Assembly: GCA_017938645.1 (NCBI GenBank)
Contig: JAGBBE010000142.1
Span: 1-32,643 of the forward strand
Direction of reading: 5' to 3'
DNA: 32,643 nt
Source: Clostridia bacterium
GTDB lineage: Bacteria > Bacillota_A > Clostridia > Christensenellales > Aristaeellaceae
Made by a program: the position numbers and the translations under genes. Under the pieces are notes generated by a model. The model did not search any database. It was not told where the DNA came from and worked only from the letters and a program-made list of their open reading frames with translations. The number at the start of each line of letters is the position of its first letter. The stretch's first letter is position 1. Shown one piece after another: positions 7,641 to 15,634 of the stretch.

Positions 7641-8552
7641 ATGCCTGTTGAGACCATGAGCGCGCCGCGTTCCAATCTGCAGAACACCTACGAGGGAATC
7701 ACTGCGCGTGAAATCGACTTTGTTTCCAGATTCAACCAGAACTGGGACGCACTGAGAAAGATCATGGGCATTATGCGCCCGATCCGCAAGGCAACGGGCA
7801 CGCAACTGGTCAGCGTAAAGGCGAAGGTGACGCTCGCAGAAGGCGCGGTGCCGGCCGGCGCTGTCATTCCGTACAGCAAGACCACCTTCTCTGTGGCCAA
7901 GAAGGACGACCTGGAAATTGAGAAGTACGCCAAGGCTGTACCGATCGAGGATGTAAACAAGTACGGTGCTGCGCTGGCTGTTCAGAAAAGCGACAGGGCG
8001 TTCCTGAACGAGCTGCAGAACAAGGTGCTCACCAGCTTCTACACCTTTCTTAACACCGGCACGCTGACCAGCACCGAGACCACTTGGCAGCGCGCGCTGG
8101 CGATGGCCAAGGGCAATGTCATCAATAAGTTCAACACCATGCGCCTGACCGTGACCGACGTCATCGGCTTTGCGAATGTGCTGGACTTCTACGACTACCT
8201 GGGCGATGCGCAGATCACGGTGCAGAATCAGTTCGGTCTGACCTATGTGCAGAACTTCATGGGCTATTCCACCCTGTTCCTGCTCTCTGAGCCGGACATT
8301 CCACGCGGCAAGGTGATCGCGCTGCCGACTGAGAACATCGATCTGTACTACGTCGATCCGGGCGACAGCGAGTTTACGCAGCTGGGCCTTGTGTATACCG
8401 TGCAGGGGGAAACCAACCTGCTGGGATTCCATGCCAACGGCAACTATTCCACGGCCGTGGGTGAGAGCTTCGCGATCATGGGCATGAAGCTGTGGGCGGA
8501 ATACATCGACGGCATTGCCGTGGTGACCGTATCTGCGGGCTCTGCGGACTGA
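7641..8552 (+). CDS. Major capsid protein (HK97 fold)
   Basis: 303 residues, normal for HK97-fold capsids that use a separate scaffold. Visible elements are a flexible N-arm, an E-loop-like segment (KVTLAEGAVPAGAVIPYSK), the spine helix region (RAFLNELQNKVLTSFYTFL) and a P-domain/A-domain β-rich C-terminal half ending in AEYIDGIAVVTV. It follows the scaffold gene by 17 bases with AAAAGGAG upstream. It should be the most abundant virion protein. Assignment rests on position, length and fold-like sequence pattern. Confidence 0.9.
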   Translation: MPVETMSAPRSNLQNTYEGITAREIDFVSRFNQNWDALRKIMGIMRPIRKATGTQLVSVKAKVTLAEGAVPAGAVIPYSKTTFSVAKKDDLEIEKYAKAVPIEDVNKYGAALAVQKSDRAFLNELQNKVLTSFYTFLNTGTLTSTETTWQRALAMAKGNVINKFNTMRLTVTDVIGFANVLDFYDYLGDAQITVQNQFGLTYVQNFMGYSTLFLLSEPDIPRGKVIALPTENIDLYYVDPGDSEFTQLGLVYTVQGETNLLGFHANGNYSTAVGESFAIMGMKLWAEYIDGIAVVTVSAGSAD

Positions 8553-8568
8553 CGTGAGGTGACAAGCG

Positions 8569-8997
8569 ATGCTGGAAGCGATTCTCAATAGCCTGCATAA
8601 CTGGTTTCTGATTCCGGGAGCTGCGAGAAGCGGCACGTTTGAGGTCGTTTCCGGCACGCTCGACGTCGATTTCCTCAAATGCGACCAGTATTTCCGCGTA
8701 GAGGGAAGCGTGTTCAACGACGGGCTGCACCAGCATCCGGGCGTAGACATGCAGGATGAAGTATTCGACGGGACGGTCTATCCGATGGCCGTGCCGCGGG
8801 CCGTGGTGGAACTGGCCGAAGAGATTAAAACGTGGTGCGAGAAGAACCCGGAGACGGACAAGGTCTCTGAATCCTTCGGCGGGTACAGCTACACAAGAGG
8901 CTCGACCACACAGGCGGGCAAAAGTGCAGCGGTGAGCCGATGGGAGACAGCGTTCGCCGGGCGGCTTCGCCCGTGGAAGAAGGTGGGCGGGCTATGA
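8569..8997 (+). CDS. Head-tail adaptor (head completion protein)
   Basis: 142 residues in the slot of the SPP1 gp15/HK97 gp6 adaptor, just after the capsid gene. The first half is β-rich (GTFEVVSGTLDVDFLKCDQY), and the second half is helical (RAVVELAEEIKTWCEK), then a Gly/Thr/Ser-rich loop (SFGGYSYTRGSTTQAG). That loop pattern is often seen in this family. The adaptor docks on the portal and extends the connector. The ATG has GAGGTGAC upstream, and the next gene overlaps by ATGA. The exact family is inferred mainly from position. Confidence 0.75.
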   Translation: MLEAILNSLHNWFLIPGAARSGTFEVVSGTLDVDFLKCDQYFRVEGSVFNDGLHQHPGVDMQDEVFDGTVYPMAVPRAVVELAEEIKTWCEKNPETDKVSESFGGYSYTRGSTTQAGKSAAVSRWETAFAGRLRPWKKVGGL

Positions 8998-9344
8998 ATG
9001 ATCTCATCGATGCGTTTATGACGGATTGCGTGGAGATGAAAAAGACCCGCGTGCCGGACGGCCTGGGAGGCTTTAAGACACAATGGACGCAGGGCGAAGG
9101 CTTTCGTGCGGCGGTCATCAAAAACAGCTCCCTGGCGGCCAGCGTGGCCGAAAAACAGGGGATTACGGAGGTTTATGCCGTAACGACCAAGGAAAGCGTC
9201 GGGCTGGAGTATCACGAGGTATTCAAGCGGCTGGAGGACGGAGCGACATTCCGCGTGACCACCAATAGCCAGGACAGCAGGCCGCCGTTGGTTGCCACAT
9301 TCGACTTTGAGCAGGTCAAAGCGGAAAGGTGGGAGCTGACATGA
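8994..9344 (+). CDS. Head closure / stopper protein
   Basis: 116 residues from ATG 8994, which overlaps the previous stop as ATGA with AAGGTGGG upstream. The open frame extends further 5' but has no better site. The β-rich pattern (ETMKKTRVPDGLGG-like start, FRVTTNSQDSRPPL, ending in VKAERWEL) fits the SPP1 gp16/HK97 gp7-type stopper. That protein seals the connector after packaging and joins the tail. The next gene starts inside its stop, showing tight translational coupling through the connector genes. Confidence 0.75.
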   Translation: MNDLIDAFMTDCVEMKKTRVPDGLGGFKTQWTQGEGFRAAVIKNSSLAASVAEKQGITEVYAVTTKESVGLEYHEVFKRLEDGATFRVTTNSQDSRPPLVATFDFEQVKAERWELT

Positions 9345-9733
9345 CGACCGAGCAGGCGCTTTATTCGTTCTGGTCATCCTTCGGCCTTCCTGCATACCCG
9401 GAAGAGGCGGTGCCGACAGGCGAAGCGGAGGGCGAAGAGGCGGCAGAGCTGCCGTATATCACCTATACCATCGTCGAGCCGGAATTTGGCACGCATGCGA
9501 CGGGGCAGGCGCGGATCTGGTACAGGGACGACGGATACGAGGAAATCGCAAAAAAGAAAAACGAGGTTCTGAAGGCCATCGGCAAAGGAAAGCTGCTTCC
9601 CGCGGGGAGCGGCTTTCTTTGCATCCGCCCGGGCACGCCGCCGGCGCAATATCTCCCTTTCAGCGAGATGCCGGAAATCAAGGTGTGCTATCTGAACCTC
9701 CAAATGGACGCATACGCCATGAACGGAGAGTGA
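9341..9733 (+). CDS. Tail terminator / tail completion protein (putative)
   Basis: 130 residues from ATG 9341, overlapping the previous stop (ATGA), with AAAGGTGGGAG upstream. An N-terminal helix (ALYSFWSSFGLPAY), then β-strands (YITYTIVEPEFGTHA) and another helix (EEIAKKKNEVLKAIG) resemble the gpU-like tail terminator fold that caps the tail tube. It lies between the stopper and the tail tube gene, where that protein is expected. The role is inferred from synteny and secondary-structure pattern. Confidence 0.72.
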   Translation: MTTEQALYSFWSSFGLPAYPEEAVPTGEAEGEEAAELPYITYTIVEPEFGTHATGQARIWYRDDGYEEIAKKKNEVLKAIGKGKLLPAGSGFLCIRPGTPPAQYLPFSEMPEIKVCYLNLQMDAYAMNGE

Positions 9734-9739
9734 TACACA

Positions 9740-10396
9740 ATGGCAATGATTACCGGACTGCGCCCGGAGACCTTTGAGCATATCCAGCTCAATGCGGGCG
9801 CTTTCCTGATGGGCTTTGATTATTCCAAGGCCACAGACGCAAAAACGCTGCGAACGGCCATCACGGAAGCGATCCGCGGCGCACAGACCACGGTACTGAG
9901 TGCGACGCGCGGAGGCGGTACGTTTTCCATGACGCCGGCGACGCGCGGCATTGAGGCGGACGGAAAGCGCATGGAGTTCGTCGGCAGCACGATCAACGAC
10001 GGATACACGGCGCAGATGACGGGCACGTTTCTGGAATTCACAGAGAAGACGTTTATCGCGCTGGGCGGTGTGGTTACGGAAACATCCACAGACACGGTCA
10101 AGGAGATCCGCTTCCCGACATCCTTCGCGAAGGAGATGTACATCCCGTCTCTGGTGTGGGTGGGCGACATGGGCGGCGATCGCGTGCTGCTGATCGACCT
10201 TTCCAACGCGCTGAACACGTCCGGTGTGAGCTTCACCTTCACCGATAAGGGAGAGGGCACGATGCCGTTTACATTCGTTGCGCATCAGGCGGACCTGGAC
10301 GACAGCGAATATGCACCGATCAAGGTGCTGATTTTCAGCAACGACGAAGCGCAGCAGGCCAGCGCGCAGGAAGAACAGACGCAGCAGGACGAATAA
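9740..10396 (+). CDS. Major tail tube protein
   Basis: 218 residues, largely β-strand (GGGTFSMTPATRGIEADGKR, then TGTFLEFTEKTFIALGGVV). It has the expected position before the chaperone and tape measure genes. It should polymerise as hexameric rings to form the non-contractile tail tube. Near the end is the strand pair GVSFTFTDKGEGTMPFTFVA, then a Gln/Glu-rich tail that may be disordered on the outside of the tube. A strong terminator follows within 20 bases, consistent with a need for high expression of this gene relative to later tail genes. Confidence 0.87.
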   Translation: MAMITGLRPETFEHIQLNAGAFLMGFDYSKATDAKTLRTAITEAIRGAQTTVLSATRGGGTFSMTPATRGIEADGKRMEFVGSTINDGYTAQMTGTFLEFTEKTFIALGGVVTETSTDTVKEIRFPTSFAKEMYIPSLVWVGDMGGDRVLLIDLSNALNTSGVSFTFTDKGEGTMPFTFVAHQADLDDSEYAPIKVLIFSNDEAQQASAQEEQTQQDE

Positions 10397-10415
10397 AAGA
10401 CATACGCAGAATGGA

Positions 10416-10449
10416 GGGCGGCAAGGCGGGATGCTTTGCCGCCCTTTTT
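10416..10449 (+). terminator. Intrinsic terminator after tail tube gene
   Basis: A perfect nine-base stem, GGGCGGCAA (10416-10424) with TTGCCGCCC (10436-10444), is followed by five T residues. It separates the abundant tail tube message from the less-needed chaperones and tape measure. No obvious promoter follows, so partial readthrough is likely. Confidence 0.85.
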
Positions 10450-10471
10450 GTGGATTAAGGAGGAATGAAGC

Positions 10472-10810
10472 GTGAAACTCAAGGACATGAGCACGGAACA
10501 GCTGGCGGACGCGCTGTGCGAGATTGCGCCGATGCTGGAGGAGATCGGCAAGGATAAAGAGCTGAACGAGAACCTGAGAGAGATTGCCATGAAAGAGCGC
10601 GAAAACGGAATGACCGCGCTGGAAAAGGGCGTGAGCCTCATTGCGCGCGTCGTGCCCGCGCTGCTGAAAACGCACAGAGGCGCGACATACAACATCCTCT
10701 CCGTGCTGACGGGCAAGACCGTGCAGGAGATTGCGGCGCAGAACGGCATGCAGACGATCCGCGATGCAATGAACTCCATGGACGCAGAGCTGATCGGTTT
10801 TTTTATGTAA
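10472..10810 (+). CDS. Tail assembly chaperone (short form)
   Basis: 112 residues from a GTG with TAAGGAGG upstream. The protein is helical and lies between the tail tube and tape measure genes, where lambda gpG-like chaperones are found. Such proteins coat the tape measure and recruit tube subunits. The last codons are GGT TTT TTT ATG TAA, so a run of seven T residues lies just before the stop. A -1 slip there continues into an open frame to 11139, giving the expected G-GT pair. The short form is made by normal termination. Confidence 0.85.
   Translation: MKLKDMSTEQLADALCEIAPMLEEIGKDKELNENLREIAMKERENGMTALEKGVSLIARVVPALLKTHRGATYNILSVLTGKTVQEIAAQNGMQTIRDAMNSMDAELIGFFM
10798..10804 (+). promoter_or_regulatory. 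Slippery site for -1 ribosomal frameshift
   Basis: Seven consecutive T residues read in frame as T TTT TTT, the standard X XXY YYZ slippery pattern, two codons before the chaperone stop at 10808-10810. Moving back one base joins the short chaperone to the open frame that ends at 11139. The position matches the conserved G/GT frameshift of long-tailed phages. Confidence 0.85.
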
Positions 10811-11139
10811 TCCGGCGCTATGGAAAGCGCGCGCTGCTGGCGGCAATTGCCGAGGGAATCAGGCTGCGGCCTGTTGACGCGCTGCGCGCCTATCTGGCCA
10901 GACGCGACAGAGAGGAAGCATGGCAGGTGTACATGGCCGAGCAGATGTGGATGATGAACCAGGCCATGTATCACGGAAAATACGGGATGCCGAGATTCCA
11001 CGAGATGATCGAAGAGGAAAGCGGACAAGGGGACGCGATGAAGGCATCCGACGAAAAGGAAAAAAACCAGGTGCATGCCTGGCTGATGGGAGGTGACGGG
11101 TATGGATCTATTCACACTGGTGGCCAGACTGGGGCTTGA
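10804..11139 (+). CDS. Tail assembly chaperone, frameshift extension (T domain)
   Basis: This frame has no start of its own near the chaperone stop and is reached by the -1 slip at the T7 run, giving a fused product of about 222 residues. The extension begins YVIRRYGKRALLAAIAEGIR, continues LRAYLARRDREEAWQVYMAE and is helical and charged. It has a Met-rich segment (EQMWMMNQAMYHGKYGM) and a charged tail. The last 38 bases overlap the tape measure gene in another frame. The T domain of such fusions binds the tape measure, and only a small fraction of ribosomes should make it. Confidence 0.82.
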   Translation, partial: YVIRRYGKRALLAAIAEGIRLRPVDALRAYLARRDREEAWQVYMAEQMWMMNQAMYHGKYGMPRFHEMIEEESGQGDAMKASDEKEKNQVHAWLMGGDGYGSIHTGGQTGA

Positions 11140-12778
11140 TTCCAGCGAATACGAAAAGGGCATCAGAGAGAGCCGGAGTTCGTTTGCGAAGATGGCGGAT
11201 GCGGTCACAGCGAAAGCGGTGGCGGTTGGTCAGCTGACGGCGAGGCTGGTGGAAAAGGCGGCCAGCACGGCGATGAACCTTGGCAAGAGCGCGATTGATG
11301 CAGCTGCGGAGGTATCGGCAGAAAACGCGCAGTTTGCGGCATCGTTTGGCGAGCTGCAGGGCGCGGCAAAGAAGACATTCAACGAGATCGGAAAGGATAC
11401 GGGCGTGCTGGCGACACGCCTGCGCACGGTGGGCACAAAGGCGTTTTCCCAGTTCAAGGGCGCGGGTATTGACAGCGTGGAAGCGCTGGAGCAGATGGAT
11501 ACATATACACGCCTGGCAGCGGACGCCGCGGCATATTACGACATGTCGCTGGAAGATGCGGATGAAAGGCTGAGGTCCTTCCTGCGCGGCAACACCGAAG
11601 CCGGCGACGCGATCGGCCTGTTTACAAGCGAATCGCAGCGCAATTCCGCCGCGATGGAGAAATACGGTCAGAAATGGCAGAAACTGAACGAGGCGCAGAA
11701 GCAAATGCTGATGCTGGATATCGCTAACGAGATCTACAAGCAGAGCGGCGCTATCGGGCAGGCGGCGAGAGAATCGGACAACTGGGCGAACGTCGTGGGC
11801 AATCTGAAGGAAGTGTGGAGACAGGCGCTGGCGAGGTTTGGTTCGCCTATCATGGTGACGCTGACGCCGGCCGTGCAGAGCGTGACAGACTTCCTTCAGG
11901 ACGAAGGCACGCTGCTCAAACTGGAGCAGCTGGGCATCGCTGTATCCAACAGGATCAACGCGATCATTAACTTTAAGCCGCCGTCGACGGAAGAGGTTGT
12001 GCAGAGCGTGACTGCCTGGTGGAACGGGCAGGAGGGCGCAAGCGCCTATGAAAAGATCAAAAACATTCTGAAATGGTCGTTCGGAAAATGGGTGGCGCCT
12101 AAAGCCGAGGAATACACCGACGACGTAAAAAAGTGGTGGGACGACACGTTCAAACCCAGCCTGACGAAGGTCACGCAGTGGACGTTCGGCGAGCTTGTCG
12201 CGCCGGCATGGGTGGATCTGATGTTTACGGTCCGGGATTGGTGGAACGATGACATCAAACCGATGGTCAAACGGGTGACGTCGTGGAACGTGGGAGAGGC
12301 GAAATGGCCTTCTCTTAGCGAAATGGTGCGCTCCGCTACTGCATGGTGGAGCGGCGTAAAGAACACGATTTCCTCAATCTTCAAAGTGGTGATCAGCCCG
12401 GAATACAGCGCACCGAAATCGCAGAGTTCCATTGATGCGGCCATGCAGCAGTACAGCGCGGAGATTGACGCGATTACAGGCGCATCCAATCGAGCGGTTG
12501 GCATCGACTATGTGCCGTACAACGGATTTCTGGCCCGGCTGCATGAGGGAGAGAAGGTATCCACCAAGGCGGAAGCGGAAGCGGAGAGGCGGAGGGACGC
12601 CAGCGGCAATGCATCCAATGCGGAACTGCTGGAGGAAATCCGGCTGATGCGCCTGGAAATGGTGCAGAGGCGCGAGGTGTTTACGCCTGATGGGCGCGTG
12701 CTCGGCGATATCACGACGCAGACGGTATCTGGAAACATCGCCAGAGGCGCACGAAACAGGAGGTTTAACCCGGCATGA
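11102..12778 (+). CDS. Tape measure protein
   Basis: 558 residues from ATG 11102 with GGGAGGTG upstream; an in-frame GTG at 11093 is less likely. The N-terminal 290 residues are helical and Ala-rich, typical of tape measures, whose length sets tail length. At about 1.5 Å per residue this predicts a tail near 80-85 nm, short for the group. From about residue 300 there are units spaced 35-40 residues apart that each contain a WW pair (near 303, 343, 379 and 413) followed by a Trp-containing strand. The last 100 residues are charged, with FLARLHEGEKV, a motif common near the ends of tape measures. Confidence 0.92.
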   Translation: MDLFTLVARLGLDSSEYEKGIRESRSSFAKMADAVTAKAVAVGQLTARLVEKAASTAMNLGKSAIDAAAEVSAENAQFAASFGELQGAAKKTFNEIGKDTGVLATRLRTVGTKAFSQFKGAGIDSVEALEQMDTYTRLAADAAAYYDMSLEDADERLRSFLRGNTEAGDAIGLFTSESQRNSAAMEKYGQKWQKLNEAQKQMLMLDIANEIYKQSGAIGQAARESDNWANVVGNLKEVWRQALARFGSPIMVTLTPAVQSVTDFLQDEGTLLKLEQLGIAVSNRINAIINFKPPSTEEVVQSVTAWWNGQEGASAYEKIKNILKWSFGKWVAPKAEEYTDDVKKWWDDTFKPSLTKVTQWTFGELVAPAWVDLMFTVRDWWNDDIKPMVKRVTSWNVGEAKWPSLSEMVRSATAWWSGVKNTISSIFKVVISPEYSAPKSQSSIDAAMQQYSAEIDAITGASNRAVGIDYVPYNGFLARLHEGEKVSTKAEAEAERRRDASGNASNAELLEEIRLMRLEMVQRREVFTPDGRVLGDITTQTVSGNIARGARNRRFNPA

Positions 12779-13551
12779 TGACGAGATACAGCGTATGGCT
12801 CAACAAAAATGGGCTGTCGGAGATTGATCCGTCCATCATTGTGCTTGATATCGCATACAACGCGCCGCGCATGCAGACGATCACGGCCGCACGGGCCAAG
12901 ATGCCGGGCGTGATGGTAACCAAGCGGCAGATGCAGTATGCAAGCGTTACGGTCACATTTGAGATTCACGAGACCAGCGTGCGAAGGCGGCAGATGGTGC
13001 TGCAGAAGATTCAGCAATGGGCGAAAAAGGGCGGATGGCTGACGACCAACGACAGGCCGGGGCAGAGGCTCGGCGTGATATGCGACAGCATGCCGACGGT
13101 CACATCCGCGCTCAAGTGGACGGAGAAGATGCGGCTGACCTTTACGGCGTATGAGAGGCCGTATTGGGAGGATGAATATGCGCAGCGCGCCAGCGTGAGC
13201 GGAACGAGCGGAAATGCATCGATCTATATCGGCGGCGTTGCGGACGAAGCGCCGGTGAGCGTGAATGTGACAAACACCAGCGGCGCGCCGGTAAACAGAC
13301 TGACGCTGACGGTGGGCGAGACGATGTTTGCGTTTGAAAACCTTGCGCTGCAGGCGGGCGAGGTGCTTGAAATCGGATATGACGAGCATGCAAACCTGTA
13401 CATGCGCGCAGGAGGCGAATCCAGAATGGACAAGCGGACGGGCGAGAGCAGCGATGACCTGCTGGCGGCGTGCGGTGCGCACACATGGTGCTCCGTGGCG
13501 GCGGACAATGCCGTAAGCGCGGCATTTATGGCAAGGGGGCTGTATCTGTGA
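12775..13551 (+). CDS. Distal tail protein (Dit)
   Basis: 258 residues, overlapping the tape measure stop by ATGA. The N-terminal half looks like the Dit tail-hub domain: it begins with a β-strand (YSVWLNKNG), then has MPGVMVTKRQMQYASVTVTF, and a helix that ends in QQWAKKGGWLTTNDRPGQRL. The C-terminal half is a β-sandwich, perhaps galectin-like (VSVNVTNTSGAPVNRLTLTV, then AGEVLEIGYDEHANLY). Dit forms the hexameric ring at the tail tip that joins the tube to the lysin-like protein and the fibres. Position after the tape measure supports the call. Confidence 0.86.
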   Translation: MMTRYSVWLNKNGLSEIDPSIIVLDIAYNAPRMQTITAARAKMPGVMVTKRQMQYASVTVTFEIHETSVRRRQMVLQKIQQWAKKGGWLTTNDRPGQRLGVICDSMPTVTSALKWTEKMRLTFTAYERPYWEDEYAQRASVSGTSGNASIYIGGVADEAPVSVNVTNTSGAPVNRLTLTVGETMFAFENLALQAGEVLEIGYDEHANLYMRAGGESRMDKRTGESSDDLLAACGAHTWCSVAADNAVSAAFMARGLYL

Positions 13552-15182
13552 GGATTGCAGCCAGACTCCCGCGCCTACTGGATGCGCAGCTCAAGGAGCG
13601 CGGAAGGCTCACGCCGACGACGCAGAGCATCGAGCTGAATATTTCGCCGCTTTCTACATGCTCTATTTCGCTTTCAGACGCTTCGCAGGTGTCGGTTAGG
13701 GATTTCATCGAGGTTTACACAGAAAAGGGCACAGCGGGCAAATTCCGCGTGACAGCGTTGGAACGGGCGGGAGAAGGAGAGGCAAGCCGCATCCAGCTCG
13801 AACACGGCATCTGCACGCTGGAGGATGCGCTGATCCCGGGAGAGGGCCGTTTCAGCGGAACATTCCAGGAAGTGTTCGGAATGATCTTCACGCACCAGAG
13901 CACGGGTGTGAATGGGACGGCAATGTGGACGCTGGGCGACGTGGAAGCGGACGGAACGATCGACTATGCGTATTCAGACAGCAACACGCTGCAGGCGCTC
14001 ATTGACGTGATGGGACAGCTTCCTGGATACATGCTGGAATTTGACCAGAGCAGCTTCCCATGGGTGGCGCACATCCGGAAAAAAGAAACGAACCCATTCT
14101 GCGAAGGACGTCTGGGGCGGAACATACAGACGGCGAGGATCACGCTGGATGACAGCGAGCTTTGCACGCGGCTGTACTGCACGAAGTTCGACGGTGGATA
14201 CATGCAGCTGGAGGATAGCCCCAAATGGGGCATCGTGAGCCGGTCGCTGAGCGTGAGCGAGGATATCGACAAAAACGCCGCCATCGAATACGGGCGGAGA
14301 TACCTGCAGGAGAGGCAGCAGCCCATGGTTTCCGTCGAGATTGACGGCATTGAGCTGGTTGCACAGACAAACGAGAAGCTGGACGATTTCAGGATTGGCC
14401 GCATGATGCGCCTCGCGCTGCCAGATTACGGCATGGTGGTCAATGAGAGGATCGTCGCGCTGTCGTATCTGGACGTGGTCGGACAGCCTGAAATGGTCCG
14501 GATTTCGCTCGCCAATCAGCTTTCGGACACATCCAGCCGCCTTGCGGGACTGCTCACAAGCACCAACAGACAGGAGGGATATATCCGGCAAACGGAGCGG
14601 CAGCTGACGAACCTCGCCGACAGCCATGAAGAATGGGTAGAAACCACAAAAGGCCTGACACACAAGACGACGGAAATCGAAATTGATCTTGACGCGGTCA
14701 AAGCTACGCTGGACCTCAAGGCTTCGCAGACCCAGGTGGACGAGCAGGACGCCATTCTCAAGGATACGCTGATTCGGCTGGATGCTGCAAATGCGGAAAT
14801 CCTGATGAAAGCGAGCGTTTCTGACCTTGAGGCTCAAGGCGAGCTGATTTCCGAGGCTTATGTGCGAATCGACGGACTTGAAAGTGAAGTTGAGATCAAG
14901 GCGGATCGGATCGAGCTGAACGGCTATGTGACGGCCAATCAGCTGGAGACCAAGTTTACACAGTTTGAAAGCGGCATTTCCGATGCGCTGTATGTAAGCG
15001 CGCTGAGCGCCAATGGATTTGAGTGCAGCACATTCTCGTTCAAAGGAAACCCGATGAGCCTGAAAAGCGCTGCATTTCTGAACTCGAACACGACGCTTAC
15101 CGTAAACGCAACAGGCGGAACTGTGACGGGCGTCACGATGAACAAAAAGACTTCGACGATCTATTACATGAGCTGGGAGTGA
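13548..15182 (+). CDS. Tail-associated protein (Tal / gp27-like hub with coiled coil)
   Basis: 544 residues from a GTG at 13548 that overlaps the Dit stop (GTGA), with AAGGGGGC upstream. The N-terminal 350 residues resemble the prophage tail endopeptidase/tailspike hub family: β-rich with FIEVYTEKGTAGKFRVTAL, a domain after IFTHQSTGV, and ALIDVMGQLPGYMLEF. From about residue 360 it becomes a long coiled coil (QTERQLTNLADSHEEWVE, then repeated ELISEAYVRIDGLESEVEIK-type heptads). It ends in a small β-rich tip rich in Asn, Thr and Ser. It should form the trimeric tail tip. I see no clear peptidase active site, so lytic activity is uncertain. Confidence 0.82.
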   Translation: MRIAARLPRLLDAQLKERGRLTPTTQSIELNISPLSTCSISLSDASQVSVRDFIEVYTEKGTAGKFRVTALERAGEGEASRIQLEHGICTLEDALIPGEGRFSGTFQEVFGMIFTHQSTGVNGTAMWTLGDVEADGTIDYAYSDSNTLQALIDVMGQLPGYMLEFDQSSFPWVAHIRKKETNPFCEGRLGRNIQTARITLDDSELCTRLYCTKFDGGYMQLEDSPKWGIVSRSLSVSEDIDKNAAIEYGRRYLQERQQPMVSVEIDGIELVAQTNEKLDDFRIGRMMRLALPDYGMVVNERIVALSYLDVVGQPEMVRISLANQLSDTSSRLAGLLTSTNRQEGYIRQTERQLTNLADSHEEWVETTKGLTHKTTEIEIDLDAVKATLDLKASQTQVDEQDAILKDTLIRLDAANAEILMKASVSDLEAQGELISEAYVRIDGLESEVEIKADRIELNGYVTANQLETKFTQFESGISDALYVSALSANGFECSTFSFKGNPMSLKSAAFLNSNTTLTVNATGGTVTGVTMNKKTSTIYYMSWE

Positions 15183-15186
15183 GCAA

Positions 15187-15369
15187 ATGAGCAGAGATGA
15201 GATAATCATGCTGCTGGGCAATGCGCTGGTGAAGTTTGAAACAGTGTGGACGCGCGGGGAGAGCTGCATGGACGCGCAGTCCAGCGGCATGAAGGACGTG
15301 CGCAAGGTGTTCAATGCGCTGAGAGCGGAAAAGGAGGCGGAGGAGAATGAAAAGCGTCATGATGCTTGA
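15187..15369 (+). CDS. Small hypothetical tail-region protein
   Basis: 60 residues, helical and charged, starting at ATG 15187, four bases after the previous stop, with only a weak upstream site (GGAGTGAGC). It overlaps the next gene by 23 bases. No family is recognised. Its C-terminal end is strongly acidic and basic (RAEKEAEENEKRHD). Position suggests a minor tail or assembly factor. The open frame, spacing and neighbour-like codon use support it, but the weak ribosome site lowers confidence. Confidence 0.55.
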   Translation: MSRDEIIMLLGNALVKFETVWTRGESCMDAQSSGMKDVRKVFNALRAEKEAEENEKRHDA

Positions 15370-15625
15370 TCTGGGTGACGGAGTGAACAGAGAGGTGGAG
15401 TTTATCACGTCTGTGGGGAACGCCGGAAACCAGGTGATGATCGAAATCGAGGACGGGAGGCCGCTGTCGAAGGTAGCGGCGGATTTTGAGGGGTGCGAAA
15501 CGATTGTGAAGACCGACAATCTGCGTGAAGGCGTCAAACAGACGTATGAGGGATACACGGAAATCACAAGCATCCAGAGAAACGCACAGACGGGAACGGT
15601 GCGCATTATGATCAAACGCCCGTAA
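15347..15625 (+). CDS. Hypothetical tail-region protein, β-rich
   Basis: 92 residues from ATG 15347 with AAAGGAGGCGGAGGAGA upstream, which is very strong. The sequence alternates as a small β-barrel: MMLDLGDGVNREVEFI, NQVMIEIEDG, then YEGYTEITSIQRNAQTG and a final VRIMIKRP strand. The family is not recognised. Small β-proteins of this kind between the tail tip and baseplate genes are common in Clostridial siphophages; they could be a tip accessory ring, but no function can be assigned. Confidence 0.7.
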   Translation: MKSVMMLDLGDGVNREVEFITSVGNAGNQVMIEIEDGRPLSKVAADFEGCETIVKTDNLREGVKQTYEGYTEITSIQRNAQTGTVRIMIKRP

Positions 15626-15634
15626 GGAGGCCGA

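Noticed and set aside
7311..8750. Long leftward open frame opposite the capsid gene
   Set aside because: Same reason: the rightward frames have clear function and ribosome sites.
9374..10846. Long leftward open frame (490 codons) opposite the tail tube and chaperone genes
   Set aside because: It is the shadow of GC-rich rightward genes, has no ribosome site, and gives composition typical of reversed coding sequence (Arg, His and Leu-rich).
13974..15314. Long leftward open frame opposite the tail lysin-like gene
   Set aside because: Shadow of the Tal-like gene; no ribosome site and no recognisable domain.
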